Origin: Streptomyces yangpuensis
Lineage (GTDB): Bacteria; Actinomycetota; Actinomycetes; Streptomycetales; Streptomycetaceae
Length of the DNA stretch: 64,000 nt
Reading direction: 5' to 3'
Assembly: GCF_001005295.1 (NCBI RefSeq)
Contig: NZ_LBMK01000002.1
Span: 1,209,545 to 1,273,544, forward strand
A program made the translations under genes and the position numbers. Below are positions 51,731 to 60,077 of the stretch, one piece after another; positions within the stretch are counted from its first letter, which is position 1, and every line of letters starts with the position of its first letter. Below the pieces are notes generated by a model. That model saw only the letters and a program-made list of their open reading frames with translations, did no database searches and was not told the DNA's origin.

Positions 51731-53518
51731 CTGCCGACCGTCATCCTCACCGGCCTGCCGGTCCCCGGATCGCCGCTCGCGGACGAGCTCCGCTCCCTCG
51801 GCTTCGAGGTCCGCCCGGCCGCCGGTCCCCAGGACGCCGCCGCCGCACTGTCCGCCGTACCCGCCGACCAGCGGGTGGCCGTCGTCGACACCGCCTTCGT
51901 CGGGCACGTGCACGCGCTGCGGCTCGCGCTGACCGACCCCCGCTTCGACGCCTGCGCCGTCACCGGCGCCCTCTCCGTGCAGGCTGCTGCCCGCGAGGCC
52001 CTCGACAAGGCCGTCGCCACCGAAGGCGCCCACGGGTCCGGCCCCTACGCCGACCGGCTCGCCGCCGCCGTCGAGGCCACCGGCACCACCGTCCAGCGGC
52101 CCGAGCTCGGCAGCCTGGTCGCCGCCGTCCCCGCCGACGCGGACGAGCGCGCGGCGGCCTCCGCCGCCGTCGCCGCCGTGGACGAGGAGGCCGTCCGGCT
52201 GCGCTCCGCCGTGAAGTCCCGCGACGGGTTCTTCACCACCTTCTGCATCAGCCCGTACTCGCGCTACATCGCCCGCTGGTGCGCGCGCCGCGGCCTCACC
52301 CCGAACCAGGTCACCACCGCCTCGCTGATCACCGCGCTGATCGCGGCGGCCTGCGCGGCCACCGGCGACCGCTGGGGCTACGTCGCGGCCGGTGTCCTGC
52401 TGATCGTCTCCTTCGTCCTGGACTGCACCGACGGGCAGCTGGCCCGCTACTCCCTGCAGTACTCGACGATGGGCGCCTGGCTCGACGCGACCTTCGACCG
52501 GGCGAAGGAGTACTCCTTCTACGCCGGCCTCGCGCTCGGCGCGGCCCGGGGCGGGGACGACGTCTGGGGCCTGGCCCTCGGCGCGATGATCCTGATGACC
52601 TGCCGGCACGTCGTGGACTTCTCCTTCAACGAGGCCAACCACGACGCCACCGCCAACACCAGCCCGACGGCCGCCCTCTCGGACCGGCTCGACAGCGTCG
52701 GCTGGACGGTCTGGGTCCGCCGGATGATCATCCTGCCGATCGGCGAGCGCTGGGCGATGATCGCGGTCCTGACCGCCTTCACCACCCCCCGGATCGTCTT
52801 CTACGCACTGATCGCCGGCTGTGCCTTCGGTGCCCTCTACACCACCGCGGGCCGCGTCCTGCGGTCCCTGACCCGCAAGGCCCGGCGCACCGACCGCGCC
52901 GCCCAGGCGCTCGCCGACCTCGCCGACTCCGGCCCGCTCGCCGAGCTGCAGGCCCGGCTGCTGCGCGGCCGCGCCGGATCCTTCGGGTCCGTCCACGTCG
53001 CCGCCCTCGGCACCGTGCTGATGACCGGTGCCGCCCTGTACCTCCCCTTCGGCGATCCCCGGCTCGTCGCCGTCGCCGTGATCTACGCCATGACGGCCGG
53101 GCTCGCCGTCGCCGCCCCCCTCAAGGGCGCGCTCGACTGGCTGATCCCGCCGCTGTTCCGCGCGGCCGAATACGTGACGGTTCTCGCGCTCGCCGCCAAG
53201 GCGGACGTCCCCGGGGCCCTCCCGGCGGCATTCGGCCTGATCGCGGCGGTCGCCTACCATCACTACGACACGGTGTACCGCATTCGCGGAGGCACCGGCG
53301 CGCCCCCGCACTGGCTGGTGCGGACCATCGGCGGCCACGAGGGCCGGGTCCTGCTGACCACGGTCCTCGCCGCCGTCCTCGTGGACCGCGCATCGGACTT
53401 CCCCGTCGCGCTCACGGCCCTGGCCGTGTTCGTGGCACTCGTGGTGCTCGTGGAGAGCATCCGCTTCTGGGTCTCCTCCGGGGCACCCGCCGTACATGAC
53501 GAAGGAGAACCAGCATGA
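51731..53518 (+). CDS. fused protein with CDP-alcohol phosphotransferase domain (DUF5941-type)
   Basis: A 595-residue protein if a CTG at 51731 is used: AAGGAG lies nine bases upstream, the frame is closed by a TGA at 51722, and the conserved start LPTVILTGLPVPGSPLADEL follows at once. The next GTG, at 51875, would cut off 48 conserved residues. Residues 1-135 look Rossmann-like. The CDP-alcohol phosphotransferase signature D-x2-DG-x2-AR-x8-G-x3-D-x3-D is complete from residue 231 (DCTDGQLAR). About eight hydrophobic segments follow. It would join an alcohol to a CDP-activated group. It overlaps the next gene by four bases. Confidence 0.85.
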   Translation: MPTVILTGLPVPGSPLADELRSLGFEVRPAAGPQDAAAALSAVPADQRVAVVDTAFVGHVHALRLALTDPRFDACAVTGALSVQAAAREALDKAVATEGAHGSGPYADRLAAAVEATGTTVQRPELGSLVAAVPADADERAAASAAVAAVDEEAVRLRSAVKSRDGFFTTFCISPYSRYIARWCARRGLTPNQVTTASLITALIAAACAATGDRWGYVAAGVLLIVSFVLDCTDGQLARYSLQYSTMGAWLDATFDRAKEYSFYAGLALGAARGGDDVWGLALGAMILMTCRHVVDFSFNEANHDATANTSPTAALSDRLDSVGWTVWVRRMIILPIGERWAMIAVLTAFTTPRIVFYALIAGCAFGALYTTAGRVLRSLTRKARRTDRAAQALADLADSGPLAELQARLLRGRAGSFGSVHVAALGTVLMTGAALYLPFGDPRLVAVAVIYAMTAGLAVAAPLKGALDWLIPPLFRAAEYVTVLALAAKADVPGALPAAFGLIAAVAYHHYDTVYRIRGGTGAPPHWLVRTIGGHEGRVLLTTVLAAVLVDRASDFPVALTALAVFVALVVLVESIRFWVSSGAPAVHDEGEPA

Positions 53519-54267
53519 TCGGCCTTGTCCTCGCTGCCGGTGCGGGACGCCGCCTGCGCCCCTACACCGACACCCTGCCCAAGGCCCTCGTGCCCGTCGG
53601 CCCCGAGGGTGACGAGGAGAGCCTGACGGTCCTCGACCTGACCCTCGGCAACTTCGCCGCGGTCGGTCTCACCGAGGTCGCGATCGTCGTCGGCTACCGC
53701 AAGGAGGCCGTCTACGCGCGCCAGGCCGCGCTGGAGGCCAAGTACGGGCTGAAGATCACGCTGATCGACAACGACAAGGCCGAGGAGTGGAACAACGCCT
53801 ACTCCCTGTGGTGCGCCCGTGAGGTCCTGGGGCGGGGTGTGATCCTCGCCAACGGCGACACCGTCCACCCGGTCTCCGTCGAGGAGACCCTCCTCGCCGC
53901 CCGCGGCAACGGCCAGAAGATCATTCTCGCCCTCGACACGGTCAAGAGCCTGGCCGACGAGGAGATGAAGGTCGTCGTCGACGGTGACCGGGGCGTCCGG
54001 AAGATCACCAAGCTCATGGACCCCGCCGACGCCACCGGCGAGTACATCGGCGTCACGCTGATCGAGGCCGAGGCCGCCGAGGCCCTCGCCGAGGCGCTGA
54101 AGACCACCTTCGAGCGCGACCCCGACCTCTACTACGAGGACGGCTACCAGCAGCTCGTCAACGACGGCTTCGTGGTCGACGTGGCCCCCATCGGCGACGT
54201 CAGGTGGGTCGAGATCGACAACCACGACGACCTCGCCAAGGGCCGGACGATCGCATGCCAGTACTGA
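53515..54267 (+). CDS. nucleotidyltransferase (sugar/polyol-phosphate type)
   Basis: A 250-residue NTP-transferase. The signature LAAGAGRRLRPYTDTLPKAL starts at residue 6, with IVVGYRKEAVYARQ and GDTVHPVSVEETL (metal Asp). It forms an NDP-activated head group, most likely a CDP-polyol or an NDP-sugar, consistent with the CDP-alcohol transferases on either side. ATG overlaps the stop of the upstream gene (ATGA). Its own stop follows the start of the dehydrogenase gene, so the three are translationally coupled. Confidence 0.93.
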   Translation: MIGLVLAAGAGRRLRPYTDTLPKALVPVGPEGDEESLTVLDLTLGNFAAVGLTEVAIVVGYRKEAVYARQAALEAKYGLKITLIDNDKAEEWNNAYSLWCAREVLGRGVILANGDTVHPVSVEETLLAARGNGQKIILALDTVKSLADEEMKVVVDGDRGVRKITKLMDPADATGEYIGVTLIEAEAAEALAEALKTTFERDPDLYYEDGYQQLVNDGFVVDVAPIGDVRWVEIDNHDDLAKGRTIACQY

Positions 54268-55316
54268 CGAGGCTCATCCCCTCGCCCGTCGTCGTCGACA
54301 TCAGCCGCGGGGCGATGGACGACCTGTCCGGCGTCCTGGCCGACCAGCGGATCTCCGCCTCCGGCAAGCTCGCCATCGCGATCAGCGGGGGCTCCGGCGT
54401 AGCGCTGCGCGCCAGGCTGGAGCCCGTGCTCCCGCACGCCGACTGGTACGCCGTCGTCGACGGCACCATCGACTCCGCGGTCAAGCTCGCCGACGACATA
54501 AAGGGCCGCCGCTACGACGCCGTCGTGGGCCTGGGCGGCGGAAAGATCATCGACGTGGCCAAGTACGCCGCGGCGCGGGTCGGGCTGCCCATGGTGGCCG
54601 TCGCCACCAACCTCTCGCACGACGGCATCTGCTCGCCGGTGTCCATCCTGGACAACGACAACGGCCGCGGCTCCTACGGCGTCCCCACCCCGATCGCCAT
54701 GGTGATCGACCTCGACGTCATCAAGGAGGCCCCGGTGCGGTTCATCCGCGCCGGCATCGGCGACGCGATCTCCAACATCTCGGCGATCGCCGACTGGGAG
54801 CTCTCGCACGAGACCACCGGCGAGCCCGTCGACGGCCTGGCCGCCGCCATGGCCCGTACCGCCGGCGAGTCCGTCCTGCGCCACCCCGGCGGCTGCGGCG
54901 ACGACGAGTTCCTCACCGTGCTCTCGGAGGCGCTCGTGCTCTCCGGCATCGCCATGTCGATCAGCGGGGACTCCCGCCCCTCCTCCGGGGCGTGCCACGA
55001 GATCAGCCACGCCTTCGACCTGCTCTACCCGGGGCGCTCCGCGCTCCACGGCGAGCAGGTCGGCATCGGCGCGGCCTTCGCGATGCACCTGCGCGGGGCG
55101 GCGGACGCCTCCGGCCACTTCGTCGAGGTGCTGCGCCGGCACGACCTGCCGGTCGGGCCCGAGGAGATCGGCTTCAGCGTCGACGAGTTCGTCGCGGCCG
55201 TCGAGTACGCCCCCCAGACCCGCCCGGGACGCTTCACGATCCTGGAGCACCTCAACCTGTCCGCCGCCGAGATCAGGGACGCTTACGCCGACTATGCCAA
55301 GACCATCCGTAGCTGA
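54255..55316 (+). CDS. iron-containing dehydrogenase, glycerol-1-phosphate dehydrogenase-like (EgsA/AraM family)
   Basis: A 353-residue protein. The NAD(P) site is GLGGGKIIDVAKYAA (GGG at 94-96), with NLSHDGICSPVS at 119-130, GIGDAISN (Asp170), ISHAFD (His252) and LHGEQVGIG (His265) as likely metal ligands. The order matches AraM/EgsA, which reduces dihydroxyacetone phosphate to sn-glycerol-1-phosphate, the archaeal enantiomer. Glycerol or other polyol dehydrogenases are alternatives. ATG at 54255 overlaps the end of the nucleotidyltransferase gene by 13 bases. Product would feed that enzyme. Confidence 0.9.
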   Translation: MPVLTRLIPSPVVVDISRGAMDDLSGVLADQRISASGKLAIAISGGSGVALRARLEPVLPHADWYAVVDGTIDSAVKLADDIKGRRYDAVVGLGGGKIIDVAKYAAARVGLPMVAVATNLSHDGICSPVSILDNDNGRGSYGVPTPIAMVIDLDVIKEAPVRFIRAGIGDAISNISAIADWELSHETTGEPVDGLAAAMARTAGESVLRHPGGCGDDEFLTVLSEALVLSGIAMSISGDSRPSSGACHEISHAFDLLYPGRSALHGEQVGIGAAFAMHLRGAADASGHFVEVLRRHDLPVGPEEIGFSVDEFVAAVEYAPQTRPGRFTILEHLNLSAAEIRDAYADYAKTIRS

Positions 55317-56073
55317 ACTCCGGCCCGTCGTTCACCCCGCGGGCGTGAAGGACCGGGTCAGCGGCGAGCACTGGGGCGGGCGCCTCTACATGCGCGAGAT
55401 CTCCCTGCGCATCACCCGCCTCCTGGTCACCACCAAGGTCACGCCCAACCAGCTGACCTACCTGATGACCCTCGCCGGCGTCCTCGCCCTGCCCGCCCTG
55501 CTGGTGCCGGGCATCCTCGGCGCCGTCCTCGGCGTGGTCGCGGTCCAGATGTACCTGCTGCTCGACTGCGTCGACGGCGAGGTCGCCCGCTGGAAGAAGC
55601 AGTACTCGCTCTCCGGGGTCTACCTGGACCGGGTCGGCGCCTACCTGTGCGACGCGGCGGTCCTGGTGGGCTTCGGTCTGCGCGCCGCCGACCTGTGGGG
55701 CACCGGCGGGGCCGACTGGCTGTGGGCCTTCCTGGGCACCCTCGCCGCGCTCGGCGCGATCCTGATCAAGGCGGAGACCGACCTGGTCGGCGTCGCCCGC
55801 CACCAGGCCGGGAAGCCCGTGGTCAAGGACGCGGCGGCCGAGCCGCGCGCGAAGGGCATGGCGCTCGCCCGCCGCGCCGCCGCCGCGCTCAAGTTCCACC
55901 GCCTGATCCTCGGCATCGAGGCCTCCCTGCTCATCCTGGTGCTGGCCGTCCTGGACCAGATGCGCGGAGACCTGTACTGGTCCCGCGTCGGCGTCGCCGT
56001 GCTCGCCGCCATCGCGATGCTCCAGACCGTGCTGCACCTGGTGTCCATCCTCGCCTCCAGCAGGCTCAAGTGA
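55294..56073 (+). CDS. CDP-alcohol phosphotransferase-like membrane protein, degenerate signature
   Basis: A 259-residue membrane protein with six or so hydrophobic segments. The signature begins at Asp91: DCVDGEVAR with Asp94, Gly95, Ala98 and Arg99; Gly108 and Asp112 follow. The fourth Asp, expected at residue 116, is Ala, with an Asp at 120. In characterised members that fourth Asp is the proposed catalytic base. So it may use another residue or be a partner of the fused transferase. ATG at 55294 overlaps the dehydrogenase gene by 23 bases. Confidence 0.9.
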   Translation: MPRPSVAELRPVVHPAGVKDRVSGEHWGGRLYMREISLRITRLLVTTKVTPNQLTYLMTLAGVLALPALLVPGILGAVLGVVAVQMYLLLDCVDGEVARWKKQYSLSGVYLDRVGAYLCDAAVLVGFGLRAADLWGTGGADWLWAFLGTLAALGAILIKAETDLVGVARHQAGKPVVKDAAAEPRAKGMALARRAAAALKFHRLILGIEASLLILVLAVLDQMRGDLYWSRVGVAVLAAIAMLQTVLHLVSILASSRLK

Positions 56074-56963
56074 CCGCCCCGCTGCGGCTGGGCGCCGTGA
56101 TCATCACCATGGGCAACCGGCCCGACGAGCTCAAGGCGCTCCTGGACTCGGTGGCCCGCCAGGACGGCGACCCGGTCGAGGTCGTCGTCGTCGGACAGGG
56201 TGTACGGGTCGCCGAGGCGGCCGACCTGCCGCCGGGGGTCCGCTCCGTCGACCTGCCCGAGAACCTGGGCATCCCGGGCGGCCGCAACGTCGGCATCGAG
56301 GCCTTCGGCCCCGGTGGCCGCGACGTGGACGTGCTGCTCTTCCTCGACGACGACGGACTGCTGGAGCGCACCGACACCGCCGAGCTGTGCCGGCGGGCCT
56401 TCGCCGAGGACCCGGAGCTCGGGATCATCAGCTTCCGGATCGCCGATCCCGACACCGGTCGGACCCAGCGCCGCCACGTACCGCGGCTGCGGGCCTCGGA
56501 CCCGATGCGGTCCTCGCGCGTGACCACCTTCCTGGGTGGTGCCAACGCCGTCCGCACGACGGTGTTCGAGCAGGTCGGCGCCCTCCCGGGGGAGTTCTTC
56601 TACGCTCACGAGGAGACCGATCTGGCCTGGCGCGCGCTCGACGCGGGGTGGCTGATCGACTACCGAGCGGACATGGTGCTGCTGCACCCGACGACTGCCC
56701 CCTCCCGGCACGCGGTCTACCACCGTATGGTGGCCCGTAACCGGGTGTGGCTCGCCCGCCGCAACCTGCCCGCACCGCTGGTACCGGTCTACCTGGGCGT
56801 CTGGCTCCTGCTGACGCTTCTACGGAAGCCCTCGGGACCCGCGCTCAAGGCCTGGTTCGGCGGGTTCCGCGAGGGATGGACCACTCCTTGCGGACCGCGC
56901 CGCCCGATGAGATGGCGCACGGTCTGGCGGTTGACCCGTCTGGGCCGACCTCCTGTCATCTGA
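56070..56963 (+). CDS. family 2 glycosyltransferase
   Basis: A 297-residue GT-A enzyme. IITMGNRPDELKALLDSVAR opens the fold, VDLPENLGIPGGRNVGIEAF is the nucleotide-binding loop, and LLFLDDDGLLER holds the DxD. GGANAVRTTVFEQVGALPGE and EETDLAWRALDAGW complete the catalytic pocket. A C-terminal hydrophobic stretch (LVPVYLGVWLLLTLL) suggests membrane contact. It would add a sugar to a lipid-linked acceptor. GTG at 56070 overlaps the upstream stop (GTGA). Confidence 0.93.
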   Translation: MTAPLRLGAVIITMGNRPDELKALLDSVARQDGDPVEVVVVGQGVRVAEAADLPPGVRSVDLPENLGIPGGRNVGIEAFGPGGRDVDVLLFLDDDGLLERTDTAELCRRAFAEDPELGIISFRIADPDTGRTQRRHVPRLRASDPMRSSRVTTFLGGANAVRTTVFEQVGALPGEFFYAHEETDLAWRALDAGWLIDYRADMVLLHPTTAPSRHAVYHRMVARNRVWLARRNLPAPLVPVYLGVWLLLTLLRKPSGPALKAWFGGFREGWTTPCGPRRPMRWRTVWRLTRLGRPPVI

Positions 56964-57057
56964 CCAGCCCGCGTCTGGGAACATGACGCGATCACGGGCT
57001 TCGAGCCACCAGCCTGATGCCCACCTGGCCGCATCTTGAAGACGAAAGTTTCAACTT

Positions 57058-57987
57058 GTGAGTGACACAACCCACGACGGCGCCCTCGCCACGAGCAGGC
57101 CGCCGTCCGCAGACGCGGGGCTCAGCGCCGCGGAGCTGGCTAGGAAGTACGGCCTGTCGGTCAGCGGCGCCCGGCCCGGCCTGGGCGAGTACGTGCGGCA
57201 GCTCTGGGGCCGGCGCCACTTCATCCTGGCCTTCTCCCGGGCCAAGCTGCTCGCGCAGTACAGCCAGGCGAAGCTCGGCCAGGTCTGGCAGGTGGCGACC
57301 CCGCTGCTGAACGCGGTCGTCTACTGGCTGATCTTCGGGCTGATCCTCGGCGCGGGCCGGGAGATGCCCAAGGACGTCTACGTCCCCTTCCTGGTGATGG
57401 GCATCTTCGTCTTCACCTTCACGCAGAGCTCGGTGATGGCGGGCGTCCGGGCCATCTCGGGCAACCTCGGGCTGGTGCGCGCGCTGCACTTCCCGCGCGC
57501 CTCCCTGCCGGTGTCGTTCTCGCTCCAGCAGCTCCAGCAGCTGCTGTACTCGATGATCGTCGTCTTCGTGATCGCCCTCTGGTTCGGCAACTACCCGCGG
57601 CTGTCCTGGCTGCTGGTCATCCCGACGCTGGCGCTGCAGTTCATCTTCAACACCGGCCTCGCCATGATCTTCGCGCGGATGGGTTCCAAGACCCCCGACC
57701 TCGCGCAGCTGATGCCGTTCGTGATGCGCACCTGGATGTACGCCTCCGGCGTCATGTTCCCGATCGCGGTCTACCTCAAGGACCAGCCGCAGTGGATCAG
57801 CGACGTGCTGCTGTGGAACCCGGTCGCGATCTACATGGACCTCATCCGGTTCGCGCTGATCGACGACTACGGCGCGAGCAACCTGCCTCCGCACGTGTGG
57901 GCCTTCGCCGTGGGCTGGGCCGCGGTGATCGGCCTCGGCGGCTTCGTGTACTTCTGGAAGTCTGAGGAGCGTTACGGCCGTGGCTGA
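57058..57987 (+). CDS. ABC-2 transporter permease, TagG-like
   Basis: A 309-residue permease with an N-terminal cytosolic stretch and six hydrophobic segments (LNAVVYWLIFGLILGAG, VPFLVMGIFVFTFTQ, YSMIVVFVIALWFGNY, WLLVIPTLALQFIFN, YASGVMFPIAVYL, VWAFAVGWAAVIGLGGFVYF). It matches Wzm/TagG exporters of polysaccharides or teichoic acids. GTG at 57058. The 94 bases before it, with a weak hairpin, separate it from the glycosyltransferase. It overlaps the ATPase gene by eight bases. Confidence 0.92.
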   Translation: MSDTTHDGALATSRPPSADAGLSAAELARKYGLSVSGARPGLGEYVRQLWGRRHFILAFSRAKLLAQYSQAKLGQVWQVATPLLNAVVYWLIFGLILGAGREMPKDVYVPFLVMGIFVFTFTQSSVMAGVRAISGNLGLVRALHFPRASLPVSFSLQQLQQLLYSMIVVFVIALWFGNYPRLSWLLVIPTLALQFIFNTGLAMIFARMGSKTPDLAQLMPFVMRTWMYASGVMFPIAVYLKDQPQWISDVLLWNPVAIYMDLIRFALIDDYGASNLPPHVWAFAVGWAAVIGLGGFVYFWKSEERYGRG

Positions 57988-58762
57988 CAACTCCCAGGGG
58001 CGCGTCCCCACCGTGATCGCGGACGGCGTGCACATCGTCTACCGCGTCAACACCGGCAGCAGCGGCAAGGGCGCGGCCACGGCCGCGCTCAGCAAGATAG
58101 TGCGCCGGAGGAAGGGCGACGCCCCGGGCGTGCGCCGCGTCCACGCCGTGCGCGGGGTCTCCTTCACCGCGTACCGCGGCGAGGCCATCGGCCTCATCGG
58201 CTCCAACGGCTCCGGCAAGTCCACCCTGCTGCGCGCCATCGCAGGCCTGCTGCCCTGCGAGGAGGGCAAGGTCTACACCGACGGCCAGCCCTCGCTGCTG
58301 GGCGTGAACGCCGCGCTGATGAACGACCTCACCGGTGAGCGCAACATCGTCCTCGGCGGTCTCGCGATGGGGATGAGCCGCGAGCAGATCAAGCAGCGTT
58401 ACCAGAGCATCGTCGACTTCTCGGGCATCAACGAGAAGGGCGATTTCGTCTCCCTGCCGATGCGCACCTACTCCTCCGGCATGGCGGCCCGACTGCGCTT
58501 CTCCATCGCGGCGGCCAAGGACCACGACGTCCTGATGATCGACGAGGCCCTGGCCACCGGTGACCGCGCCTTCCAGGTGCGTTCGGAGAACCGGATCAAG
58601 GAACTCCGGGAGAAGGCCGGTACGGTCTTCCTCGTCAGCCACAACAACAAGTCCATCCGCGACACGTGCGACCGGGTGCTGTGGCTGGAGAAGGGCGAAC
58701 TCCTGATGGACGGGCCCACCGAGGAAGTCGTCTCGGCCTACGAGAAGGCCACCAACGGCTGA
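57980..58762 (+). CDS. ABC transporter ATP-binding protein, TagH/Wzt-like
   Basis: A 260-residue ATPase. Walker A GSNGSGKST lies at residues 74-82, signature YSSGMAARLRFS, Walker B DVLMIDEALATGD. The early insert SGKGAATAALSKIVRRRK ahead of Walker A and the spacing are typical of polysaccharide or teichoic acid exporters. There is no C-terminal carbohydrate-binding domain, so it is the short TagH-like form. GTG at 57980 overlaps the permease gene. Works with TagG-like permease at the membrane. Ends before a terminator. Confidence 0.94.
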   Translation: MADNSQGRVPTVIADGVHIVYRVNTGSSGKGAATAALSKIVRRRKGDAPGVRRVHAVRGVSFTAYRGEAIGLIGSNGSGKSTLLRAIAGLLPCEEGKVYTDGQPSLLGVNAALMNDLTGERNIVLGGLAMGMSREQIKQRYQSIVDFSGINEKGDFVSLPMRTYSSGMAARLRFSIAAAKDHDVLMIDEALATGDRAFQVRSENRIKELREKAGTVFLVSHNNKSIRDTCDRVLWLEKGELLMDGPTEEVVSAYEKATNG

Positions 58763-59147
58763 CCTCGGGTCGCGCGGCGCAGCCGCCGCGTCCGTCCGCT
58801 TCCCCTGAAGGCCCCTGCCGCTCAGCGCGGCGGGGGCCTTGAGCGTGCACCCGCAATACGCCGCGTGCGCGTTCTCGTAAGGGGCGGCGACATTCGGTGG
58901 CGCGGCGAATACCCGAGCGGCCTCCGTGACGTTGTACAGCGTAAGCTGAAGCGGTCCTGAATCGCGGCAAGAGGGGACGATTCCCCGCAGGTGAACGGCC
59001 CTGGGGCAGCCCCGGGAAAACCCCGGCGGCGTGTCCGAAATAGGATGTATTGGGTCGGCAGTGTAGAACGGGAGATGTGACGGCAATGGCTACGGGAATT
59101 CTCCGGCCCCCAGGGACGGCGGCCGTCCCCGCCCCGGGCGGCGGGCG
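58763..59147. other. 385-base intergenic region before the hopanoid operon
   Basis: Contains the terminator of the exporter operon at its left, then the promoter region of the hopanoid genes. A 21-codon frame at the right end leads into hpnC. No other gene is supported. Confidence 0.6.
58808..58840. terminator. terminator of the glycopolymer/exporter cluster
   Basis: AAGGCCCCTGCCGC (58808-58821), loop TCAGC, and GCGGCGGGGGCCTT (58827-58840): 14-bp stem with one mismatch, 46 bases after the ATPase stop. Confidence 0.85.
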
Positions 59148-59151
59148 GTGA
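59086..59151 (+). CDS. possible 21-residue peptide overlapping the hpnC start
   Basis: ATG at 59086, with GGGAG about ten bases upstream, opens 21 codons (MATGILRPPGTAAVPAPGGG, then R) that end in TGA at 59149-59151, overlapping the hpnC GTG. hpnC itself has no good ribosome-binding site, so translation of this frame could deliver ribosomes to hpnC. It may instead be chance. Confidence 0.25.
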   Translation: MATGILRPPGTAAVPAPGGGR

Positions 59152-60077
59152 GCCCGGGGCACGGCACCCGACCCCTGTCCGACACGGTCCATGTGAGCGC
59201 CACCCTCGACAAGGCGGCGGCGGAGAACTTCCCCGTCGCCCCCGCCTTCCTGCCCCGCGCCTGGCGCGACGGGCTGACGGCCGTTTACGGATACGCCCGC
59301 CTCGTCGACGACATCGGCGACGGCGACCTCGCCCCCGGCGGGCGCGACGCCGTGCTTCTCGGTCTCGACCCGGCCGCGGCGGACGACCGGCTCGCCATGC
59401 TCGACGCCCTCGAGACCGACCTGCTGCGCGTGTTCGGCTCCGCGGACGGCCCGCCGCGCCACCCGCTGCTGCTCGCCCTGCGGCCCGTGGCCGACGCCCA
59501 CGGCCTGACGCCCGAGCCCTTCCTCGGGCTCATCGAGGCCAACCGGCAGGACCAGCGGGTGAGGCGCTACGAGACCTACGGGGACCTCGTCGCGTACTGC
59601 GAGCTGTCCGCCAACCCGGTCGGCCGGCTCGTGCTGTCCCTCACCGGCACCAGCACGCCCGAGCGGATCCGGCTCTCCGATGCCGTCTGCACCGCTCTTC
59701 AGATCGTCGAGCACGTCCAGGACGTCGCCGAGGACCTGGGCCGCGACCGGATCTACCTGCCCGCCGAGGACATGCGGCGCTTCCACGTGTCCGAGGCCGA
59801 CCTGGCGGCCCCGACCGCCGGCGCCTCCGTGCGCGCCCTGGTGGCGTTCGAGGCCGAGCGCGCACGCGCGTTGCTGGACGAAGGCCTCCCGCTCGTGGGC
59901 AGCGTGCACGGCAGGCTCCGGCTGCTGCTCGCGGGCTTCGTGGGAGGGGGGCGCGCCGCCCTGCGAGCCGTCACCGCCGCGGGTTTCGACGTACTCCCCG
60001 GCCCGCCCAAACCCACCAAGAGCGGCCTGCTCCGCGAGGTTGCCGCCGTCCTGCGCACAGCGCCGAGAAAGAGGTGA
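59148..60077 (+). CDS. hpnC: hydroxysqualene synthase HpnC
   Basis: A 309-residue squalene/phytoene-synthase-fold enzyme. Asp-rich motif LVDDIGDGD at residues 53-60, and the second motif QDVAEDLGRDRIYLPAED. HpnC converts presqualene diphosphate to hydroxysqualene in the three-enzyme bacterial route with HpnD and HpnE. GTG at 59148. It overlaps hpnD by four bases. First gene of the hopanoid operon, probably cytosolic or membrane-associated. Confidence 0.95.
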   Translation: MSPGHGTRPLSDTVHVSATLDKAAAENFPVAPAFLPRAWRDGLTAVYGYARLVDDIGDGDLAPGGRDAVLLGLDPAAADDRLAMLDALETDLLRVFGSADGPPRHPLLLALRPVADAHGLTPEPFLGLIEANRQDQRVRRYETYGDLVAYCELSANPVGRLVLSLTGTSTPERIRLSDAVCTALQIVEHVQDVAEDLGRDRIYLPAEDMRRFHVSEADLAAPTAGASVRALVAFEAERARALLDEGLPLVGSVHGRLRLLLAGFVGGGRAALRAVTAAGFDVLPGPPKPTKSGLLREVAAVLRTAPRKR

